From assembly GCA_944393175.1 (NCBI GenBank), contig CALXZH010000034.1:1-64000 (forward strand): a stretch of 64,000 nt of DNA, given 5' to 3'. Positions 45,574-55,443 of the stretch are shown here, piece by piece; the first letter of the stretch is position 1; each line of letters opens with the position of its first letter. The DNA is from an uncultured Alphaproteobacteria bacterium. GTDB lineage: Bacteria > Pseudomonadota > Alphaproteobacteria > RF32 > CAG-239. The position numbers were made by a program, and so were the translations under genes. Under the pieces are notes generated by a model. That model saw only the letters and a program-made list of their open reading frames with translations. It had not been told where the DNA came from and searched no databases.

Positions 45574-47070
45574 GTGTTGGCATTTGCATTTTTTGCGGTC
45601 GTCTTTGCAACTTTTACATGGCTGATTTATATCTTCGGATATGTCAGCGATAAACTCGGCGGCGCAGCTCTTTCTCAACTCGGTTTGTTGGATTTTTCGA
45701 TTTATACTGCAATTGCCGTTTTGCCTATTCTGATTTTATGGATGATTTTTGGTTATGTTAATCAATATCTTAATTTTAATCAGGTCAGCAAACATACAAA
45801 ATTGTTATTTCAACAGATGAAAAAAAATTTAGATTATACCGATTTGCTGGCAAGAATTTTACTCGAGGCTGAACAAGAAATCAAAAACAGTTTTATTTTA
45901 AATAAGTTTGAGCTTTTTATTGCGGATATGAATGAATTGTTGGCCGAAACCATACAGCGCGGTTCTTTGGCATCGCCCGAACAAATCGACCGATTATGGC
46001 ATAAAGTAAGAGACGGCGGTAAATGGGCTTTCGGAAAAGTTATTATAGAAGTAAGTGCCAATCAGCCAAACTTTGGTCCCAGACTTGTGGCCAAAGCTAA
46101 CAGTGATACGGTTTTGGGAGGTACAATCTTGGAATTTTGCGCCAGATACCAAAATTTATTGGCTTTACTGGAAAAACACGATAAAGAAAAAGTTTTTTTA
46201 TCCGTTATTGAAACCGGTGTGTATGGTAAGGTTTATTCTATTTTGGCTCCTTTGGGCGAACAAGTCAGAAAAGCGCGAATCGATTTGTCAGAAGAGAGCG
46301 GAGTTAAAACATTTAAAGCTCCCGTGGCTGATACTCCCGTTGCTGAAAAACATTTCCGCAAGAGTGCACCTGAATTGATGCAAGAAAATACTCAAAATGA
46401 CGAATCCGAAGATAATACTACGTTGTCGAATTTTACGGATAATTCACAACAAGGCTCAAGTGAAACGCCACACAAAAAACTTTTCAATATTTTTAATCCT
46501 TTTAAAGCTCGCAGCTTTTTTGAAAAAAATGACTCTTTAGATGAAGATATGGCTGCAGATATTAAAAAAGACCCGTTTTCTATTGCTTTGGAACGTAGCT
46601 TCGGTTCAAATTCAGATACTGATGCCCATACGGCTAAACTCGAGCCTGATTTTTCTATGACAGAGGAAAAAGATGATAAAGATGATTTCAGAATTCATCA
46701 TTTTGAGGACACAAACAATGATGAGGGCATGCCGGCTCCGGTAATTTCTGCCAGACAAGATAATCCGGATTTTCAAACTTCCGCAACAAAAGAAGACAAA
46801 CCTTTGTTTGACACTCGCCCAAGCCGCTTTGAAACAGAAAACGGAATCGGATTTAATAATACGCAAAAAGCCCTAAATTCGCTCAAAAAAGAATGGCAAG
46901 AGTTAAAAAATTCACAAGAAAGCTCCGGAACAAGAAAAGTCCCTGAATTTTTGCGTAAAGAACCAAGCGTTACACCCTTAAAGCAGGTGTCAAAACAGAA
47001 TCCGGCAGATGATGATTACGCTTATCCTTTCGGCGGGTGGAGCAATGCGGAAAATTACGACAATAAGTAA
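45574..47070 (+). CDS. Membrane protein with two N-terminal helices and long disordered tail
   Basis: I choose GTG 45574, which has GGAGG five bases before it; an ATG at 45562 is in frame but has that GGAGG inside the coding part. The first 70 residues contain two transmembrane helices; residues 75-230 are a soluble helical domain (LDYTDLLARILLEAEQEIK, shown as LDYTDLLARIL and EAEQEIK; EIIEVSAN region) and residues 240-498 are acidic low-complexity, rich in serine, aspartate, asparagine and lysine. I do not recognise it. Its end overlaps the start of the yejA-like gene by 26 bases. Confidence 0.7.
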   Translation: MLAFAFFAVVFATFTWLIYIFGYVSDKLGGAALSQLGLLDFSIYTAIAVLPILILWMIFGYVNQYLNFNQVSKHTKLLFQQMKKNLDYTDLLARILLEAEQEIKNSFILNKFELFIADMNELLAETIQRGSLASPEQIDRLWHKVRDGGKWAFGKVIIEVSANQPNFGPRLVAKANSDTVLGGTILEFCARYQNLLALLEKHDKEKVFLSVIETGVYGKVYSILAPLGEQVRKARIDLSEESGVKTFKAPVADTPVAEKHFRKSAPELMQENTQNDESEDNTTLSNFTDNSQQGSSETPHKKLFNIFNPFKARSFFEKNDSLDEDMAADIKKDPFSIALERSFGSNSDTDAHTAKLEPDFSMTEEKDDKDDFRIHHFEDTNNDEGMPAPVISARQDNPDFQTSATKEDKPLFDTRPSRFETENGIGFNNTQKALNSLKKEWQELKNSQESSGTRKVPEFLRKEPSVTPLKQVSKQNPADDDYAYPFGGWSNAENYDNK

Positions 47071-48874
47071 GTTTACGGCGCTTTGGTTTAGCTTGTTTTG
47101 CTTTTGCGCGCAAGGAGTAGAAGCGAAAATTTATGATTCAATTTCGCTTTATGGCGCACCTAAATATAAATCAGGCTTTGAGAATTTTAATTATGCCGAC
47201 CCAAACGCTCTTAAAGGTGGGCGAATCGTTATGCCCGAATATGGCGGATTTGATAATTTTAACCCTTATATTTTTAAGGGAAATCCAACGCCGCAAGTGG
47301 CAAATTTGACCTTAGACAGCTTAGGTGCCGTCAGTGCCGATGATCCTTACAGTGCTTATCCTCTGTTAGCAAAGGCTTTTGATTTGCCCGATGACAAGTC
47401 TTATGTCGGCTTTATTTTAGATGAAAAAGCCAAGTTTCATGACGGTTCACCGGTTACGGCTGATGATGTGATTTTTAGCTTTAATTCTCTGATAAAAAAA
47501 GGACAGCCGCTCTACAAAGTATATTATGCCGATGTGGAAAGAGTTGAAAAAATAAGCCCCAAAGAAGTCCGTTTTTATTTTCGTAAGGGTTCAAACAACC
47601 GCGAATTGCCGCTCATTTTGGCTCAGATGAAAATTTATTCAGCTAAAGACTGGGAAGGTAAGGATTTTAGCAAGCCTACGCTGGACATTCCTTTGGGCAG
47701 CGGGCCTTATAAATTGGAAAAATTTGCGCAAGGAAAATATTTGGTTTTTCGGCGTGTTCCCAACTACTGGGGCAAAGATTTGCCCGTAAACAAAGGTTTT
47801 TACAACTTTGATGAAATAAGGTTTGATTTTTATCAAGACACGACCGTGACGCTGCAAGCACTGTTTGCCGGAAGCATTGATGTCAGAGAAGAATATATCG
47901 CTAAAATTTGGGTCAGCGGCTATGATAATAATTTAGTAAAAAGCGGCAAAATCATCAAAAAAAATATGCCGCATAATAATGCTGCGATTTTGCAAATGTT
48001 TGCTTTTAACGTCCGCAAGCCAATATTTCAAGACAGGCGCGTTCGAGAAGCAATTGCGCTTGCTTTTAACTTTGATTGGGCAAATGATAAGCTCTTTTAT
48101 AATCAGTATAGTCGGATTTACAGCTACTTTACCAATACAGGCATGGAAGCAACCGGCTTACCGCAGGGAAAAGAACTAAAGATTCTAAATAAATATCGTT
48201 CAAAGCTCCCGAAATCCGTGTTTGAAAAAGCGCCGCAAAATCCAAGCCACAAAAATTTTAAAGAAACAAGGCAACGGCTCAAAGAGGCAGTTAAACTCTT
48301 AAACGAGGCCGGATATGATTTTGTGGACGGCAAAATGACAAACCTTAAAACCGGTCAGCCGCTTGAATTTGAGGTTTTGAGCAACTCCGCAAACGGCAGC
48401 ACTTTTACACGTGTCATGCTTCCTTTTATTAATAATTTGGCAAAAATAGGAATTAAACTCACTTTTCGCAATTTGGAAATAAATATTTTCAAAAATCGGT
48501 TGGATAATTTTGATTTTGATATGGCTATTTTGTCTTTTGGCGTCAGTCGGATGCCCGGAAACGAACAAGCAGAGATGTGGGGCAGTCAATCAGCCAACAT
48601 CAAAGGAAGCTATAATATGATCGGCATTCAAAACGAGGTGGTGGACGCCCTAATCAAAGGGCTTATTCAAGCGCAGGACAAAGAAAGTTATGAAGCTTAT
48701 GTAAAAGCCTTGGACAGAGTGTTATTAAACGAAACTTATATGATTCCACAATGGTATTCGCCTTACCAAAGAGTGGCTTATCATGATAAGTTTATTCTCC
48801 CCAAAACAGATGAAAAAGTCGGCTTTCAACCTTTAACTTGGTGGGCAAAACCCACTGTTGGGAAAAATAAATAA
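47045..48874 (+). CDS. yejA: YejA-like oligopeptide ABC transporter substrate-binding protein
   Basis: The start at 47045 opens a signal peptide ([17 protein letters not shown], ending GVEA). The mature protein matches the SBP_bac_5 family of peptide-binding proteins: [60 protein letters not shown] and the late [15 protein letters not shown]. About 610 residues is the YejA size. It should deliver peptides to the YejB permease in the inner membrane. An earlier in-frame ATG (47009) is less likely because it lacks the signal peptide context. The next gene, the permease, overlaps by one base. Confidence 0.88.
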   Translation: MRKITTISKFTALWFSLFCFCAQGVEAKIYDSISLYGAPKYKSGFENFNYADPNALKGGRIVMPEYGGFDNFNPYIFKGNPTPQVANLTLDSLGAVSADDPYSAYPLLAKAFDLPDDKSYVGFILDEKAKFHDGSPVTADDVIFSFNSLIKKGQPLYKVYYADVERVEKISPKEVRFYFRKGSNNRELPLILAQMKIYSAKDWEGKDFSKPTLDIPLGSGPYKLEKFAQGKYLVFRRVPNYWGKDLPVNKGFYNFDEIRFDFYQDTTVTLQALFAGSIDVREEYIAKIWVSGYDNNLVKSGKIIKKNMPHNNAAILQMFAFNVRKPIFQDRRVREAIALAFNFDWANDKLFYNQYSRIYSYFTNTGMEATGLPQGKELKILNKYRSKLPKSVFEKAPQNPSHKNFKETRQRLKEAVKLLNEAGYDFVDGKMTNLKTGQPLEFEVLSNSANGSTFTRVMLPFINNLAKIGIKLTFRNLEINIFKNRLDNFDFDMAILSFGVSRMPGNEQAEMWGSQSANIKGSYNMIGIQNEVVDALIKGLIQAQDKESYEAYVKALDRVLLNETYMIPQWYSPYQRVAYHDKFILPKTDEKVGFQPLTWWAKPTVGKNK

Positions 48875-49953
48875 TGAAAAGTTACATCCTAAAAAGATTA
48901 TTGCTCATTCCTTTTACTTTGCTCGGCATTATTACAATTAACTTTTTGATTGTACAGATGGCTCCGGGGGGACCTATTGAACATACATTAGCCAAATATC
49001 GAGGATTTAACGTGGATGCAAAATCACAATTTTCATCCACCGCTGCGGTTAACATGAGTCAATCAGCTTCTCGCTATCAAGGAGCACAAGGCGTGCCGGA
49101 CGATTTGATTAAAGAACTGGAAAAACAATTCGGATTTGATAAGCCTGTGCATGTACGCTTTTTTAAAATGCTTGGAGATTACTTACGTTTTGATTTCGGA
49201 AAAAGTTATTACCAAGATAAAACCGTCGGAGAGTTAATTTGGGAAAGAATGCCGGTATCGGTATCTTTGGGATTGTGGTCTACTCTTATTATTTACTTAA
49301 TTGCAATTCCTTTGGGCATAAAAAAAGCCGTTAGAGACGGTAGTCGTTTTGATGTTTGGACATCAGCGGCGGTAATTATCGGCGCGGCAATTCCCGTCTT
49401 CTTATTTGCGGTATTTTTAATCGTGTTTTTTGCCGGAGGAACATATCTGCATTGGTTTCCTTTACGCGGATTAACCTCTGATAATTGGGAGCAACTCTCG
49501 GCTTTAGGAAAAATAAAAGATTATTTTTGGCACATTACTCTGCCGGTTACCGCCTTGGTTGTCGGAGGTTTTGCCAGCTTAACCATGCTTACAAAAAATT
49601 CATTTATGGACGAGATTAACAAGCCTTATGTTTTGACAGCTCGCGCTAAAGGATTAACTGAAAATCAAGTTTTATACGGTCATGTGTTTCGAAATGCAAT
49701 GCTAATTGTTTCGGCCGGTTTTCCTGCCTTATTGATTAAAATGCTGTTTACGGGCTCGCTCTTAATTGAAGTGATTTTCTCGCTTAACGGGATGGGCTTG
49801 CTCGGCTATGAGGCGATTATGTCGCGCGACTATCCGGTGATTTTCGGAACAGTTTATATTTTTGCACTGCTCGGCCTTATTCTTAAGTTAATCAGTGATA
49901 TAATCTATTCCTTAATTGACCCCAGAATTAATTTTTCGGCTGCAGAAAATTAG
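48874..49953 (+). CDS. yejB: YejB-like oligopeptide ABC transporter permease
   Basis: The 359-residue protein has about six transmembrane helices and the permease motif [20 protein letters not shown]. It should form the inner-membrane channel for peptides delivered by YejA. The ATG overlaps the yejA stop by one base. In the usual yejABEF operon yejE (second permease) and yejF (ATPase) follow; here a prepilin-like gene follows after 120 bases, so the system is incomplete in this window. Confidence 0.88.
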   Translation: MKSYILKRLLLIPFTLLGIITINFLIVQMAPGGPIEHTLAKYRGFNVDAKSQFSSTAAVNMSQSASRYQGAQGVPDDLIKELEKQFGFDKPVHVRFFKMLGDYLRFDFGKSYYQDKTVGELIWERMPVSVSLGLWSTLIIYLIAIPLGIKKAVRDGSRFDVWTSAAVIIGAAIPVFLFAVFLIVFFAGGTYLHWFPLRGLTSDNWEQLSALGKIKDYFWHITLPVTALVVGGFASLTMLTKNSFMDEINKPYVLTARAKGLTENQVLYGHVFRNAMLIVSAGFPALLIKMLFTGSLLIEVIFSLNGMGLLGYEAIMSRDYPVIFGTVYIFALLGLILKLISDIIYSLIDPRINFSAAEN

Positions 49954-49967
49954 AATACTTATATATG

Positions 49968-49979
49968 ACTTTCGTTATA
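49968..49979. repeat. Left arm of a 12-bp inverted repeat flanking the prepilin gene
   Basis: ACTTTCGTTATA at 49968-49979 is the exact reverse complement of TATAACGAAAGT at 50778-50789. The arms lie about 105 bp before and 80 bp after the prepilin-like gene. A 12-bp match may be chance in AT-rich DNA. Confidence 0.35.
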
Positions 49980-50072
49980 ACTGTATTTAATATATGACTA
50001 AAGCCAGAATTGTAATAAAATTTTAACTTGTTATACTTATAGTATGAATTAGTTAAATTTAGGAGAAAGAAA

Positions 50073-50699
50073 ATGGTTAACTTACTTAAAAAGAATGAAC
50101 AAACCGGTCGTTCCATGGTGGAAATGCTCGGCGTGCTCGCAATTATCGGCGTTTTGTCTGTCGGTGGTATCGCCGGTTATTCAAAAGCCATGACAAAATT
50201 TAAAATTACTAAAACCTTCGACCAAGTTTCTATGATGGTTGCTAATATTCGTACACTTTATTCCGGTCAAAGAAACTATAAGGGCTTAGCAACTACTAAC
50301 GCTTTGGCTATGGGGGTTGTTCCGGCAGAAATGGAAGGCGCCACCTCGCAAACTTTGGTTAATGCTTTCCAAGGTTCGGTCACCCTTGGTTCTGCTACCT
50401 ATAACGGACAACAGAACTCTGCTTTCTATGTTTCTTACGGTGCAATGGGTCGTGAGGCTTGCGTACAAATTGTTACTTCTGACTGGGGTTCGGGTTCGTC
50501 TTCCGGTTTTATTGGTTTGACTGTTACCAGTGGTACCAGCGGTATTGCTGCCGCAACTGTTCCTGCTGTAAGTGATAATACTTCTACTGCCGGTGCTGCT
50601 AAATGGGGTAACTTGAATTTGCCGGTTAGCCCGTCTGATGCAGCAGCTGCTTGCGGTTGCACAAACGACCAATGTGCTATTACTTGGTACTATATGTAA
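50073..50699 (+). CDS. Prepilin-like protein (class III signal peptide)
   Basis: The N-terminus has a short basic leader of 12 residues ending in Gly12, then RSMVEMLGVLAIIGVLSVGG. Cleavage after Gly12 leaves Arg at +1 and Glu at +5, with a hydrophobic helix as in type IV pilins and pseudopilins. The rest is a glycine-, serine- and threonine-rich globular part with two cysteine-containing clusters near the end (AACGCT and DQCAITWYYM). It is probably assembled into a fibre. A good ribosome site (AGGAGAAAG) precedes the ATG and a terminator follows. No pilus assembly genes are nearby. Confidence 0.8.
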   Translation: MVNLLKKNEQTGRSMVEMLGVLAIIGVLSVGGIAGYSKAMTKFKITKTFDQVSMMVANIRTLYSGQRNYKGLATTNALAMGVVPAEMEGATSQTLVNAFQGSVTLGSATYNGQQNSAFYVSYGAMGREACVQIVTSDWGSGSSSGFIGLTVTSGTSGIAAATVPAVSDNTSTAGAAKWGNLNLPVSPSDAAAACGCTNDQCAITWYYM

Positions 50700-50715
50700 T
50701 TGCTTAATTATACCC

Positions 50716-50750
50716 CTAAAACTCCGACTTTTCAGTCGGAGTTTTTTTTG
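50716..50750 (+). terminator. Terminator after the prepilin-like gene
   Basis: AAACTCCGACT and AGTCGGAGTTT pair across TTTC and are followed by eight T residues. Confidence 0.85.
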
Positions 50751-50777
50751 CATATTAAATGGACAAAAAATATTTCA

Positions 50778-50789
50778 TATAACGAAAGT
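50778..50789. repeat. Right arm of the 12-bp inverted repeat
   Basis: TATAACGAAAGT pairs with 49968-49979. See the left arm. Confidence 0.35.
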
Positions 50790-50937
50790 TATAATCATAT
50801 GTAATTAGATATATCTAAGCTAATCATTTGTTTTTACTTGATTTTTTAGCATCTAAGGCATATTTTTCTTCTTTACAATATGACGAAAATTTGGTATATT
50901 TTGTCATATATGGTTAAAGTTCATGAAAGGTGATAAA

Positions 50938-52599
50938 ATGTTTGCTGATGATTTGATTGTTTCCTCTTCGGGTTATTCTGATAAAATTATTACCAAACAA
51001 AAACTTTTAAAAATTCAAGAAATTTATAATTTTTGTAAAAACGCTCAACAAAACTCTAAAGTAAGAGATATTGCAAACTATAAATTTGCACAAATTGTTG
51101 AAGAAGCCAAAACACTTATTAAGAATTTTGCTGATGGATGTATCAACCTCGATATTGACGCTATCGAGTTAATGAAAAAATATATCGATGAATTTGGTAA
51201 AGAATATCATTGCCAAGATAGTAAAATGATTTATGATTTTACCAATGATGCTATTAAGGCTAAAGCTCTTCTTAATCAGATGGCTTATCGTCAAGCCTCT
51301 GCAAAACATAAATACAACTCAGTGCAAAATGTTCATTATAATCTCGATGCTTTAATGAAAGGTACTGCGGACGAATACCAAATTAAAGAAAATTTCAATA
51401 AACCTTCTTATGCATCTTTACAAAGCGTGTCCCTTGTACATCATGATACACAAACTACTCAAGAAGATGTTATAAAAATACAAGAAAATAAGCCTGTTTA
51501 TACTAAACCTGAAATTAACATTATAAAACATGAGGCTAAATTTTCTAATGTTTTGAATGTTAAACAAGAGCCTGTTTCTCACTTGGTATTGACGCAAGGC
51601 AACACAAAACAAAATAGCGCTTCACGTACAAAGAACAAATCAAAAAAATCTTTCTTCTCAATAATTAAAGATTTTTGTTCTGAAAAAATCCATATTATGC
51701 ATAAAAATATTAAAAGATACGGTGTTGCTGCCGTTGCCCTATTTAGCACAACATCTGCCTATAATGGGTATCCTATGAATCGTCCGACTAGCTTGGATAA
51801 GAATTCTTTTGAAACTACTCTTAATACAAAACCTGCTAGTCTATTAGATGTTATGCCTAAATCAACTTTTGATGCTTCCAAATTTTTAACTGACGATAAT
51901 AAAGTCTCATCAGAAAGTTCTTTTGATGCATCATCATTTAATCAATTTTCTTCGTTGGCTTTAAATAATGTTGAAAAATTGGAAAATGCTTATGTCGATT
52001 CCCTGACCAATTCGCAAAATATCCTTACCCTCGCTGATTTAGAAGGTATTGGATACACCTTAACCTCTGATGACTTAAAAGCTATGAAACCCAGTTCTAA
52101 TGCCCAAGCCTTGGCTGATGCCGCAGAAAAAGTTGCTCAAAATATGAATTGCGGCGGATTATGCTTTAGAGGGGTTAAAAGAGCATTTAATCAAACAGGA
52201 ATGGGACAGATGAGCGGAGGAAGTGCTTATATGGCAAAAGACCAGCTTGATGAAAATCCAAATTTTGTTAAAGTAAGTACAGATATTCAAAATAATGATG
52301 TGGCTCCTGACGGCAGTGTTGTCGTATTTGGGAAAAGCGCTTTACATCCTCATGGACATATCGGAGTTCTTAAAGGAGGCAAAGATTGCTCAAGTAAAGT
52401 TCGAAATGCCATGACCTCTGTCGGTTCTTACGGCGGCGTTAACATGTATTTGCCTGCTGATATTAAAGTTCCGGAAACAGTTATCAATAATTTAAAACAA
52501 ATTTCTGTCTTAAACTTAAACGTGGAACAAGAAAAAAATAATATTAATACCCCTTCTCCATTTGTTTTAGTTCTACGTCAAGCTCAAGTAAACGGTTAA
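50938..52599 (+). CDS. Large protein with C-terminal CHAP/NlpC-like predicted peptidase domain
   Basis: I choose ATG 50938 over 50923 because AAAGGTGAT precedes it. The 553-residue product is lysine-, asparagine- and serine-rich. A helical region (1-125), a variable region, and a short hydrophobic segment (about 262-275) that could act as a membrane anchor lead to a C-terminal domain. There GGLCFRGVKRAFN (Cys409) and HPHGHIGVL (His472/His474) resemble the cysteine and histidine of NlpC/P60 or CHAP peptidases, possibly cutting peptidoglycan. The product of 62105-62998 has the same Cys/His-Gly-His pattern. The gene is between two terminators and stands alone. Function beyond this is inference. 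Confidence 0.65.
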   Translation: MFADDLIVSSSGYSDKIITKQKLLKIQEIYNFCKNAQQNSKVRDIANYKFAQIVEEAKTLIKNFADGCINLDIDAIELMKKYIDEFGKEYHCQDSKMIYDFTNDAIKAKALLNQMAYRQASAKHKYNSVQNVHYNLDALMKGTADEYQIKENFNKPSYASLQSVSLVHHDTQTTQEDVIKIQENKPVYTKPEINIIKHEAKFSNVLNVKQEPVSHLVLTQGNTKQNSASRTKNKSKKSFFSIIKDFCSEKIHIMHKNIKRYGVAAVALFSTTSAYNGYPMNRPTSLDKNSFETTLNTKPASLLDVMPKSTFDASKFLTDDNKVSSESSFDASSFNQFSSLALNNVEKLENAYVDSLTNSQNILTLADLEGIGYTLTSDDLKAMKPSSNAQALADAAEKVAQNMNCGGLCFRGVKRAFNQTGMGQMSGGSAYMAKDQLDENPNFVKVSTDIQNNDVAPDGSVVVFGKSALHPHGHIGVLKGGKDCSSKVRNAMTSVGSYGGVNMYLPADIKVPETVINNLKQISVLNLNVEQEKNNINTPSPFVLVLRQAQVNG

Positions 52600-52602
52600 A
52601 AT

Positions 52603-52629
52603 TAAGCCCTTTCGTTCAGAAAGGGCTTA
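52603..52629. terminator. Bidirectional terminator
   Basis: AAGCCCTTTC and GAAAGGGCTT pair across GTTCA, between the converging genes ending at 52599 and 52634. Confidence 0.8.
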
Positions 52630-52633
52630 TTCT

Positions 52634-53941
52634 TTATTGTGCGGCAGAAATGAGTGATTGCTCCCCAATTTTGCATTTTTGCATATTCAGCAATGTTTGT
52701 TTTATGAGGTTATCTTGCAGTTTGGAAATTATCGGCTCTCTCAATTCCTCAATACTTTTATAGGGCTTGAGTGCCATTTTGTAAGCATCTTCTCCGCAAT
52801 CAAAATTCTTCCAATATGTAATATTACCGTTTTGGTACATATTGGCTTGCATAATATTTTCTAACTTATTCAGCATACGCACAATTTTTGCTTCTCGGCT
52901 TTGCTTTTGCATATATTCAGATATAATTTCATAGACTTGGCTATTAACCGGCGGCGGCAATGTATTGCGAATGTGCGCTAAAGCTTCTTGTTCTTTTTCT
53001 TTTTTCAGCGTCTTTAATTGAGGATACCTCTTGCGGCTGGAGCGAGAAATTTCTCCGCTTATTGCCTCAGGTAAGTCATGATACAGCGCTAAGGCTAATA
53101 ACTTTGTATAATCTACATCTTGCTCCAAATATGGAGTTAAAAACATTACCAAATACATTAATTTGACCGTATGGTCGGCATCCGTCTCATTTTCTCCCGA
53201 TGAAAGCAAATTATCTCTTTTTACAAGAGCTAATTTTTCAACAATATTCATAAATTCATGTAAAGCACTTATCGGAGCATAGGTTACATTCGATGCCGGC
53301 TCTACCGGCGCAGAAACTGCAATTTCATCTCGGATAAGGCACTGCCTGCATATATTCAAGCATTTATTCTCTAAATAGTTTAATACGGGCTCTTGCAGCC
53401 TGGAAAGCGTATCTTTTTCTGCCGTTGTTCCACTCAAAACACTTTGATAATACCACTCTCCATTGTCTCCTTCCGCCCAATATTTTATATCTTTATAGCG
53501 GCAGGCTTGAAAGTTAGCCTCCATTTTATCTAGAACATATACAATTTGCGCCTCTCTGGTTGCTTGGCTTTCATATTCCATAAACAAATCATATATCTTA
53601 TTGCCTAATATCTCCGGCAACATATCTCGAAATTGCATAATTGCATTTAATTCATTTTGTTGCTTAGTTTTTTTGTATTGTGCGTTCCGGCTTTGTTGAC
53701 ATAACGGAACATCACCGCATTGTGCCTCCGCTAAATCATGTACTAAGGCCAACTCTAAGAGTTTGGTTTTATTAACGCGTGTTTGCAGATATGGGACTAC
53801 AATCTGCGTCATATACGTTAATTTTAGAATGTGTGACGTATCATTTTCATATTGCCCGTCGGAGAGCTTTATATCTCTTTTAACTAAAGATAATTTTTCA
53901 ATGATTTTATAAAAATTCAGAATTTGGTCGAGGACTGACAT
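52634..53941 (-). CDS. Protein with two tandem HD (YfbR/HDDC2-like) domains
   Basis: The 435-residue product holds two similar domains. Domain 1 (about residues 5-185) has TSHILKL and ALVHDLAEAQCGDVP; domain 2 (about 230-420) has ADHTVKLMY and ALYHDLPEAISGEIS. Each shows the H..HD..D metal site of YfbR/HDDC2-like nucleotidases, which dephosphorylate deoxyribonucleoside monophosphates. Tandem forms are uncommon. The start at 53941 has AGGAGAG upstream. It follows serS after the serS terminator. Confidence 0.78.
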   Translation of the reverse strand: MSVLDQILNFYKIIEKLSLVKRDIKLSDGQYENDTSHILKLTYMTQIVVPYLQTRVNKTKLLELALVHDLAEAQCGDVPLCQQSRNAQYKKTKQQNELNAIMQFRDMLPEILGNKIYDLFMEYESQATREAQIVYVLDKMEANFQACRYKDIKYWAEGDNGEWYYQSVLSGTTAEKDTLSRLQEPVLNYLENKCLNICRQCLIRDEIAVSAPVEPASNVTYAPISALHEFMNIVEKLALVKRDNLLSSGENETDADHTVKLMYLVMFLTPYLEQDVDYTKLLALALYHDLPEAISGEISRSSRKRYPQLKTLKKEKEQEALAHIRNTLPPPVNSQVYEIISEYMQKQSREAKIVRMLNKLENIMQANMYQNGNITYWKNFDCGEDAYKMALKPYKSIEELREPIISKLQDNLIKQTLLNMQKCKIGEQSLISAAQ

Positions 53942-53955
53942 CTTATCTCTCCTAA

Positions 53956-53991
53956 CAAAAAAACCGCCCATACGGAGCGGTTTTTTATTTG
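53956..53991 (-). terminator. Terminator after serS
   Basis: AACCGC and GCGGTT pair with A- and T-runs on either side; the T-run on the minus strand is strong. Confidence 0.75.
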
Positions 53992-53992
53992 C

Positions 53993-55273
53993 TTAAGCAT
54001 TCTTACCGATTTTGGTCTTTCCACCAAGGTAAGGACGGAGTTTAACCGGAATATTAACCGTGCCGTCGGCATTTTGGTGGTTTTCAATAAACGGAACAAG
54101 TGCGCGCGGGGTGGCAATACCGGTGTTGTTTAGAGTGTGAACATATTTTACCTTGCCGTCGGCATTGTCACGATAACGCAAATTGGTGCGTCTGGCTTGC
54201 CAATCCGTAATGTTGGAGCAAGAGTGGGTTTCACGATAGCAATTTTGAGACGGAACCCATGCCTCCAAGTCATACTGGCGATATTTTGGGGCACCCATGT
54301 CGCCGGTACAAATATCCAATACTTGATAAGGCAACTCCAAATCTTGCAAAACTTCTTCAGAAATGGCGAGTAATTTTTGGTGCCATTTTTCACTCTCGGC
54401 AATGTCGTTTTTGCAGATGACAAATTGTTCGGTCTTCATAAACTGGTGAACACGAACCAATCCCCTTGTATCCTTTCCTGCAGCTCCGGCTTCGCGACGG
54501 AAGCAAGGAGAAAATCCGGCATAAAGAATCGGCAATTCGTTTTCAGATAAAATTTCATCAGCACGTAAAGAGTTTAAAATCAACTCTGCCGTACCTGACA
54601 AATACAAATCATCTGCCGGCATATAATAAATTTCATCTCTTGAGAACGGCAAGTACCCTTGGCCATACAGAGGGCGCTCTTTGGAAAGCGCCGGAACGGT
54701 AATAACCGTAAAGCCGTAAGAACGCAACTTGTCCAAGACCATCATGTGAATAGCCAATTCCAACTGCGCAAGGTCATTCTTAATGGCATAAGTGCGTGAA
54801 CCCGATACTTTGGCAATGCGCTCCATTTCGCTCCAATCGTTAATTTCCATCAATTCAATATGGTCTTTGGGCGTAAAGTCAAAAGTGCGCGGGGTGCCGA
54901 CTTTGCGAATAACAACATTATAAGTGTCATCGGGGCCATCAGGGCAATCCGGGCTTGGGTAGTTTGGCATGCGCAACATCATATCATTGAACTTGGCTTC
55001 CAATGCGCTCAGCTCTTCTTGCTCTTTTTTCAGCTCTTCACCCAAAGACTTACTCTTGGCAATGATGCTTGGGCGCTCTTCGGCTGAAGCCGATTTGATG
55101 GAGTTGCTGAGTTTATTTTTGGTCTCAGCCAAAGCCTGTGATGAGGTTTTAAGCTTGTTCATCTCCAGATAGGTGGATATTAAACTATCGATGTTTTCTG
55201 AAGGGAAACCTTTTCTGGCAAGAGATTTTTTAACCGTATCCGTATTATCGATAATATATTTAATATCCAACAT
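53993..55273 (-). CDS. serS: Seryl-tRNA synthetase
   Basis: The enzyme charges tRNA-Ser. It has the N-terminal long coiled-coil arm (about residues 30-105), class II motif 2 (CFRREAGAAGKDTRGLVRVHQF), and motif 3 region (NTGIATPRALVPFIENHQN, shown as NTGIATPRALVPF). 426 residues is the normal length. Confidence 0.96.
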   Translation of the reverse strand: MLDIKYIIDNTDTVKKSLARKGFPSENIDSLISTYLEMNKLKTSSQALAETKNKLSNSIKSASAEERPSIIAKSKSLGEELKKEQEELSALEAKFNDMMLRMPNYPSPDCPDGPDDTYNVVIRKVGTPRTFDFTPKDHIELMEINDWSEMERIAKVSGSRTYAIKNDLAQLELAIHMMVLDKLRSYGFTVITVPALSKERPLYGQGYLPFSRDEIYYMPADDLYLSGTAELILNSLRADEILSENELPILYAGFSPCFRREAGAAGKDTRGLVRVHQFMKTEQFVICKNDIAESEKWHQKLLAISEEVLQDLELPYQVLDICTGDMGAPKYRQYDLEAWVPSQNCYRETHSCSNITDWQARRTNLRYRDNADGKVKYVHTLNNTGIATPRALVPFIENHQNADGTVNIPVKLRPYLGGKTKIGKNA

Positions 55274-55390
55274 TGTATTTGTCCTATTTTCCTTAAATCA
55301 GGGGTTATTCATTTTTTGTTAACGATTATCAGACTAATCATTTTTTTAACAATTACAATAAAAAAATTCAAGAATACCCTCGAATTTACA

Positions 55391-55426
55391 TAAAAAACCG
55401 CTCAGTTTTGCAACCAAGCAGTTTAG
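55391..55426 (-). terminator. Probable terminator after the META-domain lipoprotein gene
   Basis: AACTGCT and AGCGGTT pair (with G-T pairs) across a 14-nt loop, then TTTTTT on the minus strand. Confidence 0.5.
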
Positions 55427-55443
55427 GTGATGGGAGAAGAGCT

